From Luteimonas gilva (GTDB taxonomy: Bacteria; Pseudomonadota; Gammaproteobacteria; Xanthomonadales; Xanthomonadaceae), in assembly GCF_005239095.1 (NCBI RefSeq), contig NZ_SZUA01000002.1, positions 496,001-560,000 on the forward strand: a stretch of DNA of 64,000 nucleotides. Direction: 5' to 3'. A program made the position numbers and the translations under genes. Shown one piece after another: positions 18,817 through 27,283 of the stretch (position 1 is its first letter; every line of letters begins with the position of its first letter). The notes under the pieces are model-generated. The model made no database searches and had not been told where the DNA came from. It worked only from the letters and a program-made list of their open reading frames with translations.

Positions 18817-20768
18817 TGGGCCGCCGCCCGCAACGCCGGCAGATGAAGAACCTGGTCGCCGAAGCCGACCAGTTCCGCCGCCGCGCGCTGCTGGGTTTCG
18901 CCGGCGTGGTGGTCGCGCTGGGCGGCTTGGCGGCGTGGTATTTCAAGCTGCAAGTGATCGAGCACGCCGATTACGCGGCGCGCGCGGAGGCGAACCGGAT
19001 CAAGCCGCTGCCGATCGTGCCCGGTCGCGGCCTGATTTACGACCGCAAAGGCCGCATCCTGGCCGACAACGTGCCGGCTTTCCGCCTGGACGTGGTGCCG
19101 GACAAGGCCAAGGACACCCAGCGATTGATCGCCGAGCTCGGCAAGATCGTCGCCTTGTCGCCGGAAGACATCGCCGCGTTCGACAGCGCGCGCAAGGCCA
19201 GCCGCGGCTTCCGCCCGGTCACGCTGAAATTGCGCATCAGCGACGAGGAAGCGGCGCGCTTCGCGGTCGACCGCTGGCGTTTCCCCGGCGTGGAATTGGT
19301 GCCCTACCTCAACCGCCGCTATCCGTACGGCGATCTGTTCTCGCAGATCATCGGCTACGTCGGCCGGATCGACGAGAAAGACCTGGAGACGATGGGCGAA
19401 ACCAACGCCGCCTACACCCACATCGGCAAGACCGGCATCGAGCGGTTTTACGAGGAGGCGCTGCGCGGCAAGATCGGTTTCGAGCGCGTGGAAACCAATG
19501 TCGAAGGCCGGGCGATGCGCCAGCTCGGCGTGCAGCCGGCCACGCCCGGCGCCGACTTGCGCTTGAGCGTCGACCTCGATCTGCAGAAGGCGATGGTGGC
19601 CGCGTTCGGCGACATGGACGGCTCGGCGGTGGCGATGGATCCGCGCACCGGCGAAATCCTGGCCATGGTCAGCCTGCCCGGCTACGACCCGAACCTGTTC
19701 GTCAACGGCATATCGCACGCCGACTACAAAGCGCTGATCGAGAATCCGTCGCGGCCGCTGTTCAACCGCAACGTGCTCGGCGGCGGGCCGCCGGGTTCGA
19801 CGGTGAAGCCGCTGATCGGCCTGGCCGGCCTGGACAGCGGCATGCGCACGCCGGAATGGAAGGTGTTCTCCACCGGCGAATTCCACATCCCCGGCCAGCG
19901 CCGCGGCTGGCGCGACGCGCACGGCGGCGCGGGCTGGACCGATCTGCGCAAGTCGATCGCCGCGTCAGTGAACTACTACTACTACAAGCTCGCCTACGAG
20001 ATGGGGATCGAGCGTTTCGACGTCTACATGCGCAAATACGGCTTCGGCGCGCCGACCGGCATCGACCTGGCCGGCGAACGCGCCGGCGCGGTGCCGTCGC
20101 CGGAAGAGAAGGCCAAGCGCACGAAAGAGCCTTGGTATCCGGGCGAAACCGTGAATGCGGGCATCGGCCAAGGTTCGTGGATCGTGACCACGCTGCAGTT
20201 GGTGCGCGGCACCGCGGCGATCGCCAACGGCGGCGAACTGGTGCGTCCGCACCTGGTCGCCGCGCGGCGCGACGGCTATCAATCGCCGTGGGCGCCGTTG
20301 CCGCAGCCGCCACCGGTCCGCATCACCGACAACGCGAACAATCTGCGCGCGGTGCAGGAAGGCATGGCCGGGACCATGAAACCCGGCGGCACCGGCTTCA
20401 GCCTGACTCGCGGCCTGAGCTATCCCATCGCCGGCAAGACCGGCACCGCGCAGAAGATCAGCCGCAAGGGCGGCGCGAGCTTCAATCCGCACATGCTGCC
20501 GTACCACTTGCGCCACCAGGCGCTGTTCGTCGGTTACGCGCCGGCGGACAACCCGACGATCGCGATCGCGGTGTCGGTGGAGCACGGCGGTTACGGCGCC
20601 AGCACCGCGGGGCCGATCGCGCGCAAGATCCTCGACTTCTGGGTGCTGGGCAAGATGCCCGAACCCGATCCGGACGCGATCCCGATCGCCCCGCCGGAGG
20701 TCCAGCCCGAGACGGTGCCCGACGAGATCGCCGCCGTCGCCGCGCCGGCGTTGACCGCATCGCGATGA
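18816..20768 (+). CDS. mrdA: Penicillin-binding protein 2 (peptidoglycan transpeptidase)
   Basis: Class B PBP of the elongasome; it crosslinks peptidoglycan during rod elongation with RodA. It has an N-terminal membrane helix (about residues 24-44), then the PBP dimer domain (PGRGLIYDRKGRILADN), then the transpeptidase domain. The active-site motifs are SxxK at Ser328 (GSTVK), SxN in AASVNYYYYK, and KTG at 541 (GKTGTAQK). The protein has 650 residues. ATG 18816 overlaps the mreD stop. The C-terminus ends in a Pro/Glu-rich tail. Confidence 0.97.
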   Translation: MGRRPQRRQMKNLVAEADQFRRRALLGFAGVVVALGGLAAWYFKLQVIEHADYAARAEANRIKPLPIVPGRGLIYDRKGRILADNVPAFRLDVVPDKAKDTQRLIAELGKIVALSPEDIAAFDSARKASRGFRPVTLKLRISDEEAARFAVDRWRFPGVELVPYLNRRYPYGDLFSQIIGYVGRIDEKDLETMGETNAAYTHIGKTGIERFYEEALRGKIGFERVETNVEGRAMRQLGVQPATPGADLRLSVDLDLQKAMVAAFGDMDGSAVAMDPRTGEILAMVSLPGYDPNLFVNGISHADYKALIENPSRPLFNRNVLGGGPPGSTVKPLIGLAGLDSGMRTPEWKVFSTGEFHIPGQRRGWRDAHGGAGWTDLRKSIAASVNYYYYKLAYEMGIERFDVYMRKYGFGAPTGIDLAGERAGAVPSPEEKAKRTKEPWYPGETVNAGIGQGSWIVTTLQLVRGTAAIANGGELVRPHLVAARRDGYQSPWAPLPQPPPVRITDNANNLRAVQEGMAGTMKPGGTGFSLTRGLSYPIAGKTGTAQKISRKGGASFNPHMLPYHLRHQALFVGYAPADNPTIAIAVSVEHGGYGASTAGPIARKILDFWVLGKMPEPDPDAIPIAPPEVQPETVPDEIAAVAAPALTASR

Positions 20769-20792
20769 CGGGCGCTCTGTGACGGCCGTCCT

Positions 20793-21905
20793 ATGAATTT
20801 CATCCTGCGCTGGCTGGCGGACGTCGTCGCGCGCATCGTGCGCACGCTCGACGCGCCGTTGTGCATCGCCTTGCTGGCGCTGATGGCGATCAGCTTGATG
20901 GTGCAGTTCAGCGCCGGCAACGGCAGCTTGCGCCCGGTGCTGGCCCAGGGCGCGCGCTTCGCGATCGGCGCGGCGGCGATGTGGGGTTTGTCGCGGCTGC
21001 CGGCGATGCGCCTGCGCGGCTGGACGCCGGCGATCTATGCGGCGTCGCTGCTGCCGCTGTTCCTGGTGCTGCTGATCGGCACCGGCAAGCACGGACGCCA
21101 TTGGATCGACCTGAAGCTGTTCTATTTCCAGCCTTCGGAACTGCTCAAGCTGAGCCTGCCGATGATGGTGGCTTGGTATCTGCATCGCGAACCGCTGCCG
21201 CCGCGGGTGCGGACCGTCTTGATCGCCGGCGCGATGATCGCGGTGCCCACCGGCTTGATCCTGCTGCAGCCGGATTTCGGCACGGCGATGCTGGTCGCGG
21301 TGAGCGGCGTATTCGTGCTGTTCCTGGCCGGATTGCAATGGTGGTGGATGGGCGCGGCGATCGCCGGCGTGGCCGCTGCGGCGCCGGTGGCCTGGTTCTG
21401 GTGGCTGAAGCCGTACCAGAAGGACCGCATCCTGACCTTCCTGAATCCCGAATCCGATCCGCTCGGCACCGGCTGGAACATCATCCAATCCAAGATCGCG
21501 GTCGGCTCGGGCAGCTGGTTCGGCAAAGGTTGGGGCCAGGGCACCCAGTCGCGGTTGGACTATCTGCCCGAACACACCACCGATTTCATCTTCGCCGTGC
21601 TGAGCGAGGAATTCGGCTGGGTCGGCGTGGTCGTGGTGCTGTCGCTCTACCTGTTCGTGATCGGCCGCTGCCTGTGGATCGCTTCCGAGGCGCGCGACAC
21701 TTATTCGCGTGTGCTGGCCGGCGCGCTGGGCTTGTCCATGTTCGTGTACGTGATCGTCAACGGCGGCATGGTGTCCGGCCTGCTGCCCGTGGTGGGCGTG
21801 CCGATGCCGCTGCTCAGCTACGGCGGCACTTCGGCCGTGTCCCTGCTCGCGGGCCTGGGCGTGGTGATGGCGGTGCGCGCGCATAAGCCCATGCACGTGC
21901 GTTGA
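20793..21905 (+). CDS. rodA: RodA, SEDS-family peptidoglycan glycosyltransferase
   Basis: Polytopic SEDS protein (370 residues, about ten membrane helices) that polymerises lipid II with PBP2. Recognisable parts are GTGKHGRHWIDLKLFYFQPSELLKL, LLQPDFGTAMLVA, the large periplasmic loop with GWNIIQSKIAVGSGSWFGKGWGQGTQSRLDYLPEHTTDFIFAVLSEE (catalytic Asp/Glu region), and the C-terminal GMVSGLLPVVGVPMPLLSYGGTS. It lies 24 bases after mrdA. A transposase-repeat unit follows and separates it from mltB. Confidence 0.97.
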   Translation: MNFILRWLADVVARIVRTLDAPLCIALLALMAISLMVQFSAGNGSLRPVLAQGARFAIGAAAMWGLSRLPAMRLRGWTPAIYAASLLPLFLVLLIGTGKHGRHWIDLKLFYFQPSELLKLSLPMMVAWYLHREPLPPRVRTVLIAGAMIAVPTGLILLQPDFGTAMLVAVSGVFVLFLAGLQWWWMGAAIAGVAAAAPVAWFWWLKPYQKDRILTFLNPESDPLGTGWNIIQSKIAVGSGSWFGKGWGQGTQSRLDYLPEHTTDFIFAVLSEEFGWVGVVVVLSLYLFVIGRCLWIASEARDTYSRVLAGALGLSMFVYVIVNGGMVSGLLPVVGVPMPLLSYGGTSAVSLLAGLGVVMAVRAHKPMHVR

Positions 21906-21925
21906 TGACCTGCTGAAAGCTGTTT

Positions 21926-21972
21926 GTGGGAGCGGCTTTTCCTAGGAGCGGCTTCAGCCGCGAGCTCTTTCC
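21926..21972 (+). repeat. Family B repeat, left flank of RAYT
   Basis: GTGGGAGCGGCTTTTCC is followed by CTAGGAGCGGCTTCAGCCGCGAGC and CTTTCC. The core matches the left arm of the copies at 13802, 17198, 40437 and 54310; a partial duplicate of its first bases precedes it. Confidence 0.8.
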
Positions 21973-22009
21973 ATCCGATACTGGCGACATCGCGATTTCG
22001 TGCGATCGC

Positions 22010-22462
22010 CTAAACCCAGACCGCATCCCAATAAGGGTAGTCGCCCACACGCTCGACTAATCCTGCCCGCACAGGATTCATAGCCAAATATCGTGCCACG
22101 ACCCGCAGGTCTTCATCCTTCCGCACGGCCCGGTCGTGGAAGCCCGGATCCCAGATTCGGCCCAGATAAGGGTGGGACCTACGTAATTCCCGAGCAGTGT
22201 TGCCTTTGAGGCGACGCATGCAATCCGAGAGGTCTTCGTGTTCGCCCAATTGGACCAAGCCATGCCAGTGATCCGGCATCAGCACCCAAGCCAGAAGCTG
22301 CGAACGCCGCCATGCCTCCGCAGACGAGATCAGGCCAGCCATGAAAGAGGCGGTTTCCCAGTTGCGAAAGTGAGGGTTGCGATTGGCCGTAGTGAACGTC
22401 ACCAGATAAATCTGTCCGACGCGGGAATGGCGGCCGCGTTTGAGTGCAATTTGTTGTGTCAT
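22010..22462 (-). CDS. REP-associated tyrosine transposase (RAYT, TnpA_REP/Y1 family)
   Basis: A 150-residue single-strand DNA transposase of the HUH/Y1 superfamily. The metal-binding HUH motif is HWH at residues 65-67 (LMPDHWHGLVQL), and the nucleophile is Tyr125 in VVARYLAMNPVRAGLV, the typical RAYT C-terminal signature. The N-terminus (GQIYLVTFTTANRNPHF) is intact. RAYTs cleave and join REP hairpins in vitro and are usually single-copy, domesticated genes. It lies on the strand opposite to rodA and mltB. All catalytic residues are present, so it may be active. Confidence 0.93.
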   Translation of the reverse strand: MTQQIALKRGRHSRVGQIYLVTFTTANRNPHFRNWETASFMAGLISSAEAWRRSQLLAWVLMPDHWHGLVQLGEHEDLSDCMRRLKGNTARELRRSHPYLGRIWDPGFHDRAVRKDEDLRVVARYLAMNPVRAGLVERVGDYPYWDAVWV

Positions 22463-22541
22463 GCCGCCATATCGCCAGGCCGCGAATGTTTTGGGCAGCG
22501 GTGGATTCCCTAAATCGATGTAGGGAATAGGCGTGAGGGCA

Positions 22542-22568
22542 AGAGCTCGCGGCTGAAGCCGCTCCTAC
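22542..22568 (-). repeat. Family B repeat, right flank of RAYT
   Basis: AGAGCTCGCGGCTGAAG followed by CCGCTCCTAC, in inverted orientation relative to the copy at 21926; both carry the same T-to-C variant in the loop (CTTCAG/CTGAAG), unlike most other family B arms. Confidence 0.82.
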
Positions 22569-22650
22569 GAAGAGCAAAGCCTTAACGGGAAGTGGCTAAG
22601 TGCGATTCGAAGTTGGGCCTGCGCGAATTCGCGTGCTACCCTCGCCGCCG

Positions 22651-23766
22651 ATGACACGACGTGCCCTGGCCTGCCTGCTGCCATTCGCTCTCGTTGCCTG
22701 CGCGACGAACGCCAAGTCTCCCCCTTCCGCTCCGCCTGCCTCGCCTCCAGTCGCGCAAACGATGCCGGAACCGGCCTTGCTGCCCAAAGTGCCGCAGCCG
22801 CCGGAGCGTCCGGTGGCGCCGGCGTCGGTGACCGATCCGGCGATTCCGCGCGAGCAGCGCATCGAAGCTTTCGTCGACTACGCGGCGCAAACCTACCAAG
22901 CCGATCCGGCCTTCGTCCGCTCGGTGCTGGCGCAGGCGCAATACCAGCAGAAGATCGTCGATGCGATGAACCGCCCGGCCGAAGCGGTCAAGCCGTGGCG
23001 CGATTACCGGCCGATCTTCATGACCGATGCGCGCATCGAAGGCGGCCGCGCCTTCTACGCCGCCAATCGCGATGCGCTGGACCGGATCGCCGCCGAAACC
23101 GGCGTGCCGGCCGAATACGTCGTCGCGATCATCGGCGTGGAGACCAGCTACGGCAAGATCACCGGCAACTACCGCGTGGTCGATGCGCTGTACACGCTCG
23201 CCTTCGATTATCCGAAGCGCGCGCCGTTCTTCGCCGGCGAACTGGCGCAGTTGTTCGCGCTCGGCAAGGCCGAGCCGCAGTTGGACATCCTGGCGCTGAA
23301 GGGCAGCTACGCCGGCGCGATGGGCATGGGCCAGTTCATGCCGTCCAGCTACCGCTTATGGGGCAAGGATGGCGATAACGACGGCCAGCGCGATCTGCTG
23401 ACCCATCTGCCGGACGTGTTCGCGTCCATCGCGAATTATTTCGTCGTGCACGGCTGGCAACGCGGCGGCCCGGTCGTCGCGCGCGCCGAACGCGCCGCGG
23501 ACGCCGCGGATTTCGTGCCGGACGGGCTCGATCCGGTCTATCCGTTGGCCGATCTGGCCGCGCGCGGTTACCGCCCGCAATCGGGCGAGCCGACCGCCGA
23601 GGGTGCCACGCTGCTGTCGATGGACGGCGAGCTCGGCAAGGAATACTGGCTCGGCTATCGCAATTTCTACGTCATCACCCGCTACAACCGCTCGCCGATG
23701 TACGCGCTGGCGGTGCATCAGCTGGCGCAGGCGATCCGCGCCGGTACGCCGGCGGGCGCGCCGTGA
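22651..23766 (+). CDS. mltB: Membrane-bound lytic transglycosylase B
   Basis: Lytic murein transglycosylase of 371 residues with a lipoprotein signal (MTRRALACLLPFALVAC), hence outer-membrane anchored on the periplasmic side. A Pro-rich linker precedes the MltB catalytic domain: the N-terminal FVDYAAQTYQADPAFVRSVLAQA, the catalytic Glu in IIGVETSYGKITGNYR, GSYAGAMGMGQFMPSSY and WGKDGDNDGQRDL (Ca-binding-like). ATG 22651 is chosen because the signal peptide starts there; a TACCCT -10-like element ends eight bases before it with TTGGGC 18 bases further upstream. It overlaps rlpA by four bases. Confidence 0.95.
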   Translation: MTRRALACLLPFALVACATNAKSPPSAPPASPPVAQTMPEPALLPKVPQPPERPVAPASVTDPAIPREQRIEAFVDYAAQTYQADPAFVRSVLAQAQYQQKIVDAMNRPAEAVKPWRDYRPIFMTDARIEGGRAFYAANRDALDRIAAETGVPAEYVVAIIGVETSYGKITGNYRVVDALYTLAFDYPKRAPFFAGELAQLFALGKAEPQLDILALKGSYAGAMGMGQFMPSSYRLWGKDGDNDGQRDLLTHLPDVFASIANYFVVHGWQRGGPVVARAERAADAADFVPDGLDPVYPLADLAARGYRPQSGEPTAEGATLLSMDGELGKEYWLGYRNFYVITRYNRSPMYALAVHQLAQAIRAGTPAGAP

Positions 23767-25037
23767 AGCGCATCGCGCTGCTCGCGTTCGTGGGCGCGCT
23801 CGTCGCGTGCGGCAGCGCACCTAAAAAAGCGGCGCCGCCCGCGGCCGGGCATGCGCCGCCTTCGTCGTCCTCCTCGCGCACCGCGGGCAGGCGCGGTTCG
23901 CCTTACGCGCCCGCGCAAGAGGATTTGAGCAAGCGCGGCGACTACACCGCCGGCGGCTTGTACGCGCCGGGCGTGCGCGACAGCGCGCCGGAAGGTTTGG
24001 AGGACGTCGACCTGATCCCGGAACCGGACGTCGTGGACGAGCCGCGCTCGCGCTACGGCAATCGTTCGCCGTACCAGGTGCTTGGCAAATCCTACCGCGT
24101 GCTGGACAGCGCCGAAGGCTACGACGAGGAAGGCACCGCGTCGTTCTACGGCAACAAGTTCCACCGCCGCCGTACCTCGTCGCTGGAGGTGTACGACATG
24201 TACGCCTTCAGCGCCGCGCACAAGACCTTGCCGTTGCCCAGCTACGCCCGCGTCACCAATCTCGATAACGGCAAGTCGGTGATCGTGCGGGTCAACGATC
24301 GCGGGCCGTTCCACGACGGCCGCGTCATCGACCTGAGCTATGCCGCGGCGGTGAAGTTGGGCATCGACCGCAAAGGCACCGGCAACGTGCGCGTCCAAGG
24401 CTTGACCGCCGCCGACGCCAAACATCGCGACGCGGATACGCGCGTGGCCACGCCGCAGATGCCTGCATCCATGCCGCGGCCGCGGCAAGACACCGCCATC
24501 GATAAATTGGTCGCCGCGTTGCCGATCGCATCGGCCTCGGCGGCCGAGCGCAAACCGGAAGCGCCGCCGCCGGCCAATACCGATTACCGCTTCGACATGC
24601 GCCAGGACGGCAAGCCGATGACGGTGAAGGAATTCGACGCCTGGATGAAGGCGCGCAAAGTCAGCGTGGCCACGGGCAAGCCGGGCAAGCTGGAGCGCGT
24701 CGACGCCAAGGTGAAGCCGGTGGCGCCCGAGCCGGTCGCGCCGAAGGCCGCCGAGGCCGCGGTGGCGAGCCGGATCGCTTCGCAACCGGCGCCTGCCGGC
24801 AAAGCGGGCGACGTCACCCTGCAAGTGGCGAGTTTCGCCAGCGAGCAGAACGCCAGCCGGGCTTTGACCATGCTGCGCGGCGCCGGCATCGACGATGCGC
24901 GCCTGCAGGACGCGCAGGTGAACGGGCAGAAGCTGTGGCGGCTGCGGGTCGGGCCGGTGCGCGGGGATTCGGCGACGGAACTTGCCGGGCGGATCGCCGG
25001 TCTGGGATTCGGGCAGCCGCGGGTGGTGAAGGATTAG
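23763..25037 (+). CDS. rlpA: Septal/rare lipoprotein A with DPBB and SPOR domains
   Basis: A 424-residue lipoprotein (lipobox VAC in MKRIALLAFVGALVAC) starting at GTG 23763, overlapping the mltB stop. The double-psi beta-barrel domain (about residues 115-210) has EGTASFYGNKFHRRRTSS and VIVRVNDRGPFHDGRVIDLSYAAA; its catalytic His is seen in NKFHRR and Asp in NDRGPF. A Pro/Ala-rich linker leads to a C-terminal SPOR domain (about 345-424, VTLQVASFASEQNASRAL) that binds denuded glycan. In Pseudomonas RlpA is a transglycosylase acting on naked glycan; that activity is likely here since the key residues are kept. Confidence 0.94.
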   Translation: MKRIALLAFVGALVACGSAPKKAAPPAAGHAPPSSSSSRTAGRRGSPYAPAQEDLSKRGDYTAGGLYAPGVRDSAPEGLEDVDLIPEPDVVDEPRSRYGNRSPYQVLGKSYRVLDSAEGYDEEGTASFYGNKFHRRRTSSLEVYDMYAFSAAHKTLPLPSYARVTNLDNGKSVIVRVNDRGPFHDGRVIDLSYAAAVKLGIDRKGTGNVRVQGLTAADAKHRDADTRVATPQMPASMPRPRQDTAIDKLVAALPIASASAAERKPEAPPPANTDYRFDMRQDGKPMTVKEFDAWMKARKVSVATGKPGKLERVDAKVKPVAPEPVAPKAAEAAVASRIASQPAPAGKAGDVTLQVASFASEQNASRALTMLRGAGIDDARLQDAQVNGQKLWRLRVGPVRGDSATELAGRIAGLGFGQPRVVKD

Positions 25038-25042
25038 CTTGT

Positions 25043-25193
25043 TCCTCCCCCGGGGGAGGATGCCTCGAAGAAGGCAGGAGAGGGGACGCGAAGCGGAGCG
25101 AGCGTGCTTTTGATCTTGCTCGTAGCTCTGCGCCAAACGCCGAAGCCTCTCCTTGGCCCTTCGCACCTGTCCCTCTCCCGTAAAGGGAGAGGG
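25043..25193. repeat. Palindrome and family A hairpin between rlpA and dacA
   Basis: A perfect 18-bp palindrome TCCTCCCCCGGGGGAGGA (25043-25060) and a family A hairpin CCCTCTCCC-GTAAA-GGGAGAGGG (25171-25193). Either could terminate rlpA transcription, but no long T-run follows. Confidence 0.65.
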
Positions 25194-25285
25194 TAAAAGC
25201 GGGGTTTTCGGCAGCTTTAGTGGCTAAAATCCCGGGTTTCGCTTGGTCCGCCGCTTGCGGGCCCGCCTTTAGGAGTTCTTGATCG

Positions 25286-26509
25286 ATGAAATCCGCTTCC
25301 GCCACCGGCGCCGCAGTCATCGCAGCGCTGGCCACCGCCGCTTTCGGCCTGGCCTTCGCCCAGCAGCCCGCCCCGCAGCCTTCGGCCCCGCCCGCCGCGG
25401 TCGCTTCCGGCGAACTGCCCGTGCCGCCCGCGCCCGCGCCGAAAGTCGCTTCGGCTTGGCTGCTGATGGACTACGCCACCGGCCAGGTGCTGGCGGGCGA
25501 GAACTTCGACAAGCGCGTCGAGCCGGCCAGCATCACCAAGGTGATGACGTCCTACGTGATCGCCGCGGAGATGAAGAACGGCAAGGTCAAGGCCGACGAT
25601 CCGGTGATGATGAGCGAGAACGCCTGGCGCAGCGGCGGCGCCGGCACCGACGGCAGCTACAGCGGTTTCGAGGTCAACAAGACCGCGCCGTTGGAGCAGA
25701 TGGAAAAGGGCATGGTGGTGCAATCGGGCAACGACGCCGCGATCGCCCTGGCCGAGCACGTCGCCGGCAGCGAAGAAGCTTTCGCTTCGCTGATGAACCA
25801 GTACGCCAAGCGCATCGGCATGACCGGTTCGCATTTCGTCAATCCGCACGGCCTGTCCGCGCCGGAGCATTATTCGACCGCGCACGATCTGGCCCGCCTC
25901 GGCCGCGCGCTGATCCACGACTATCCGGTCGCGTACTCGTACAACAAGATCAAGGAATTCACCGTCGGGCCGATCACCCAGCCCAACCGCAACCTGCTGC
26001 TGTGGCGCGATCCCAGCGTCGACGGCATCAAAACCGGCCACCATTCCGGCGCCGGCTACTGCCTGATGGCCTCGGCCAAGCGCGGCGACCAGCGCCTGAT
26101 CACGGTGGTCATGGGCGACACCAGCGAGAACCAGCGCGCGGTCGATTCGCAGGCGCTGCTCAACTGGGGCTTCCGTTTCTTCGAGACGCACACGCTGTAC
26201 ACGGCCGGCAAGCAGGTCGCCAAGCAGAAAGTGTGGAAAGGCCAGGCCGACGAAGTGCGCCTGGGCGTGGCCGAACCGATGCTGGTCAGCGTGCCGCGCG
26301 GCCGCTACGCGCAGCTGAAGCCGTCGATGGACGTGCCCAAGACGCTGGTGGCCCCGATCAAGAAGGGCCAGAAGATCGGCACTGCGAAGGTTTCGCTGGA
26401 CGGCAAGGTGATCGCGCAAGCGCCGTTGGTGGCGATCGACGGCGTGGAAGAGGGCGGCTTCTTCAAGCGTCTGTGGGACGAATTCTGGATGTGGTGGGAA
26501 TCCACCTGA
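25286..26509 (+). CDS. dacA: D-alanyl-D-alanine carboxypeptidase (PBP5/6 type)
   Basis: Periplasmic low-molecular-mass PBP that removes the terminal D-Ala from pentapeptides. The signal peptide ends near residue 26 (AFGLAFAQQ). S11-family motifs are SxxK at Ser82 (PASITKVMTSY), SGN (VQSGNDAAIAL) and KTG (DGIKTGHHSGAGYCL). The PBP5-type C-terminal beta domain is followed by an amphipathic anchor (FFKRLWDEFWMWWEST) that holds the protein to the outer face of the inner membrane. It follows rlpA as in E. coli. A strong intrinsic terminator lies 22 bases downstream. Confidence 0.96.
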   Translation: MKSASATGAAVIAALATAAFGLAFAQQPAPQPSAPPAAVASGELPVPPAPAPKVASAWLLMDYATGQVLAGENFDKRVEPASITKVMTSYVIAAEMKNGKVKADDPVMMSENAWRSGGAGTDGSYSGFEVNKTAPLEQMEKGMVVQSGNDAAIALAEHVAGSEEAFASLMNQYAKRIGMTGSHFVNPHGLSAPEHYSTAHDLARLGRALIHDYPVAYSYNKIKEFTVGPITQPNRNLLLWRDPSVDGIKTGHHSGAGYCLMASAKRGDQRLITVVMGDTSENQRAVDSQALLNWGFRFFETHTLYTAGKQVAKQKVWKGQADEVRLGVAEPMLVSVPRGRYAQLKPSMDVPKTLVAPIKKGQKIGTAKVSLDGKVIAQAPLVAIDGVEEGGFFKRLWDEFWMWWEST

Positions 26510-26531
26510 CCGCATCGCGGATCCGAACGGC

Positions 26532-26561
26532 AAAACCGGCCGCAGGGCCGGTTTTGTTTTT
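26532..26561 (+). terminator. Intrinsic terminator after dacA
   Basis: A perfect 10-bp stem AAAACCGGCC/GGCCGGTTTT with loop GCAG is followed by GTTTTT. It could work in both directions, since an A-run precedes the stem, and so also ends the convergent gene at 26579. Confidence 0.9.
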
Positions 26562-26578
26562 GGGAATCGATGCGAGGC

Positions 26579-26944
26579 TCACTCCGCTTCGCCGATCGGC
26601 TCGTCCCCGCTCCACAAACCGTTGTCGCTGTTGGCGCCGTGGTACCACAGATACAGCGGCTTTTCGTTCCTGAGCAAGTCCAGGATGTTGGCGAAGTCGC
26701 GCAAGCGGTAATTCAGCACGATGTGGCCGTCGGCCAACTGATCGGCCGGCAGGGCGGCATCGTCGGCATGGAAGAACAAGTCGCCGACGTAGGTCGCGCC
26801 GCGCTTCAAGCCGATGCGGCGCATGCCGTTGCGCGACGAGTAGATGACGCTGTAGGCGTCGACCAAGCCGGACGGATTGAGCAAACGGAACGGATTGCGG
26901 GTCGTACGGTCCGCCAGCGGGCCGACCACTTTCTTTTTCGCCAT
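26579..26944 (-). CDS. Hypothetical protein
   Basis: A 121-residue soluble protein. ATG 26944 follows AAGGAGAG, the same leader bases (GCGCAAGGAGAG) seen before the putative toxin at 3423. The sequence has a basic N-terminus (MAKKKVVGPLADRTTRNPFR), a beta-rich middle (YSVIYSSRNGMRRIGLKRGATYVGDLFFH) and an acidic C-terminus. No family or motif is recognised. It is convergent with dacA and shares the bidirectional terminator. Confidence 0.75.
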   Translation of the reverse strand: MAKKKVVGPLADRTTRNPFRLLNPSGLVDAYSVIYSSRNGMRRIGLKRGATYVGDLFFHADDAALPADQLADGHIVLNYRLRDFANILDLLRNEKPLYLWYHGANSDNGLWSGDEPIGEAE

Positions 26945-27016
26945 GACGCTCTCCTTGCGCGGCCGGTCGCGGCCGGGGTCAGCAAGGCCAACGCGGAAAA
27001 CGGCTGCGGCCTGCCA

Positions 27017-27109
27017 TCACATCGCGCCGATCACCGCCAACAGGGCGCAGAACGTCAACAAGAACAGGAGCGCGTATTCGACGATGGGTTTTTTGCCGCT
27101 GCGGTTCAT
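27017..27109 (-). CDS. Possible 30-residue single-helix membrane protein
   Basis: A short ORF, ATG 27109 to TGA 27017, begins MNRSGKKPIVEYALLF and ends LLAVIGAM. It has a basic N-terminus followed by one clear membrane helix. It lies in the gap between the hypothetical gene at 26579 and ybeD, on the same strand as the former. No good Shine-Dalgarno sequence is visible. It is called only because the composition is non-random for a membrane microprotein. Confidence 0.4.
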   Translation of the reverse strand: MNRSGKKPIVEYALLFLLTFCALLAVIGAM

Positions 27110-27248
27110 GGCGCTGTCGGGTGGGCGCGCCGCCGTTCGGCGCCCTTCTCACGACGGAGGCGCGATGCCGGAATGGCCAGGCCGCCGATCCGCTGCGGAG
27201 AGGTCGTTCAGCGGCCGTATCGGGGCTGCGGGGCCGCGACCGCCGCCC

Positions 27249-27277
27249 TTGGGTTGGGCGCTGAACGGACCCATAAT
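27249..27277 (+). promoter_or_regulatory. Promoter of ybeD-lipB-lipA
   Basis: TTGGGT (27249-27254), a 17-base spacer, then CATAAT (27272-27277), ending six bases before the ybeD ATG. Transcription would start at about the ATG, so the message is probably leaderless; no Shine-Dalgarno sequence is present. Confidence 0.65.
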
Positions 27278-27283
27278 CGGCCC

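Larger units (their letters stand above)
21926..22568. mobile_element. RAYT gene bracketed by inverted family B repeats (REPtron-like unit)
   Basis: A single RAYT gene (22010-22462, minus strand) lies between a family B half-copy at 21926-21972 and an inverted one at 22542-22568. Such units, in which the transposase is thought to mobilise the flanking REP sequence, are known from Pseudomonas and Xanthomonadales. No target-site duplication was identified. Confidence 0.75.
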
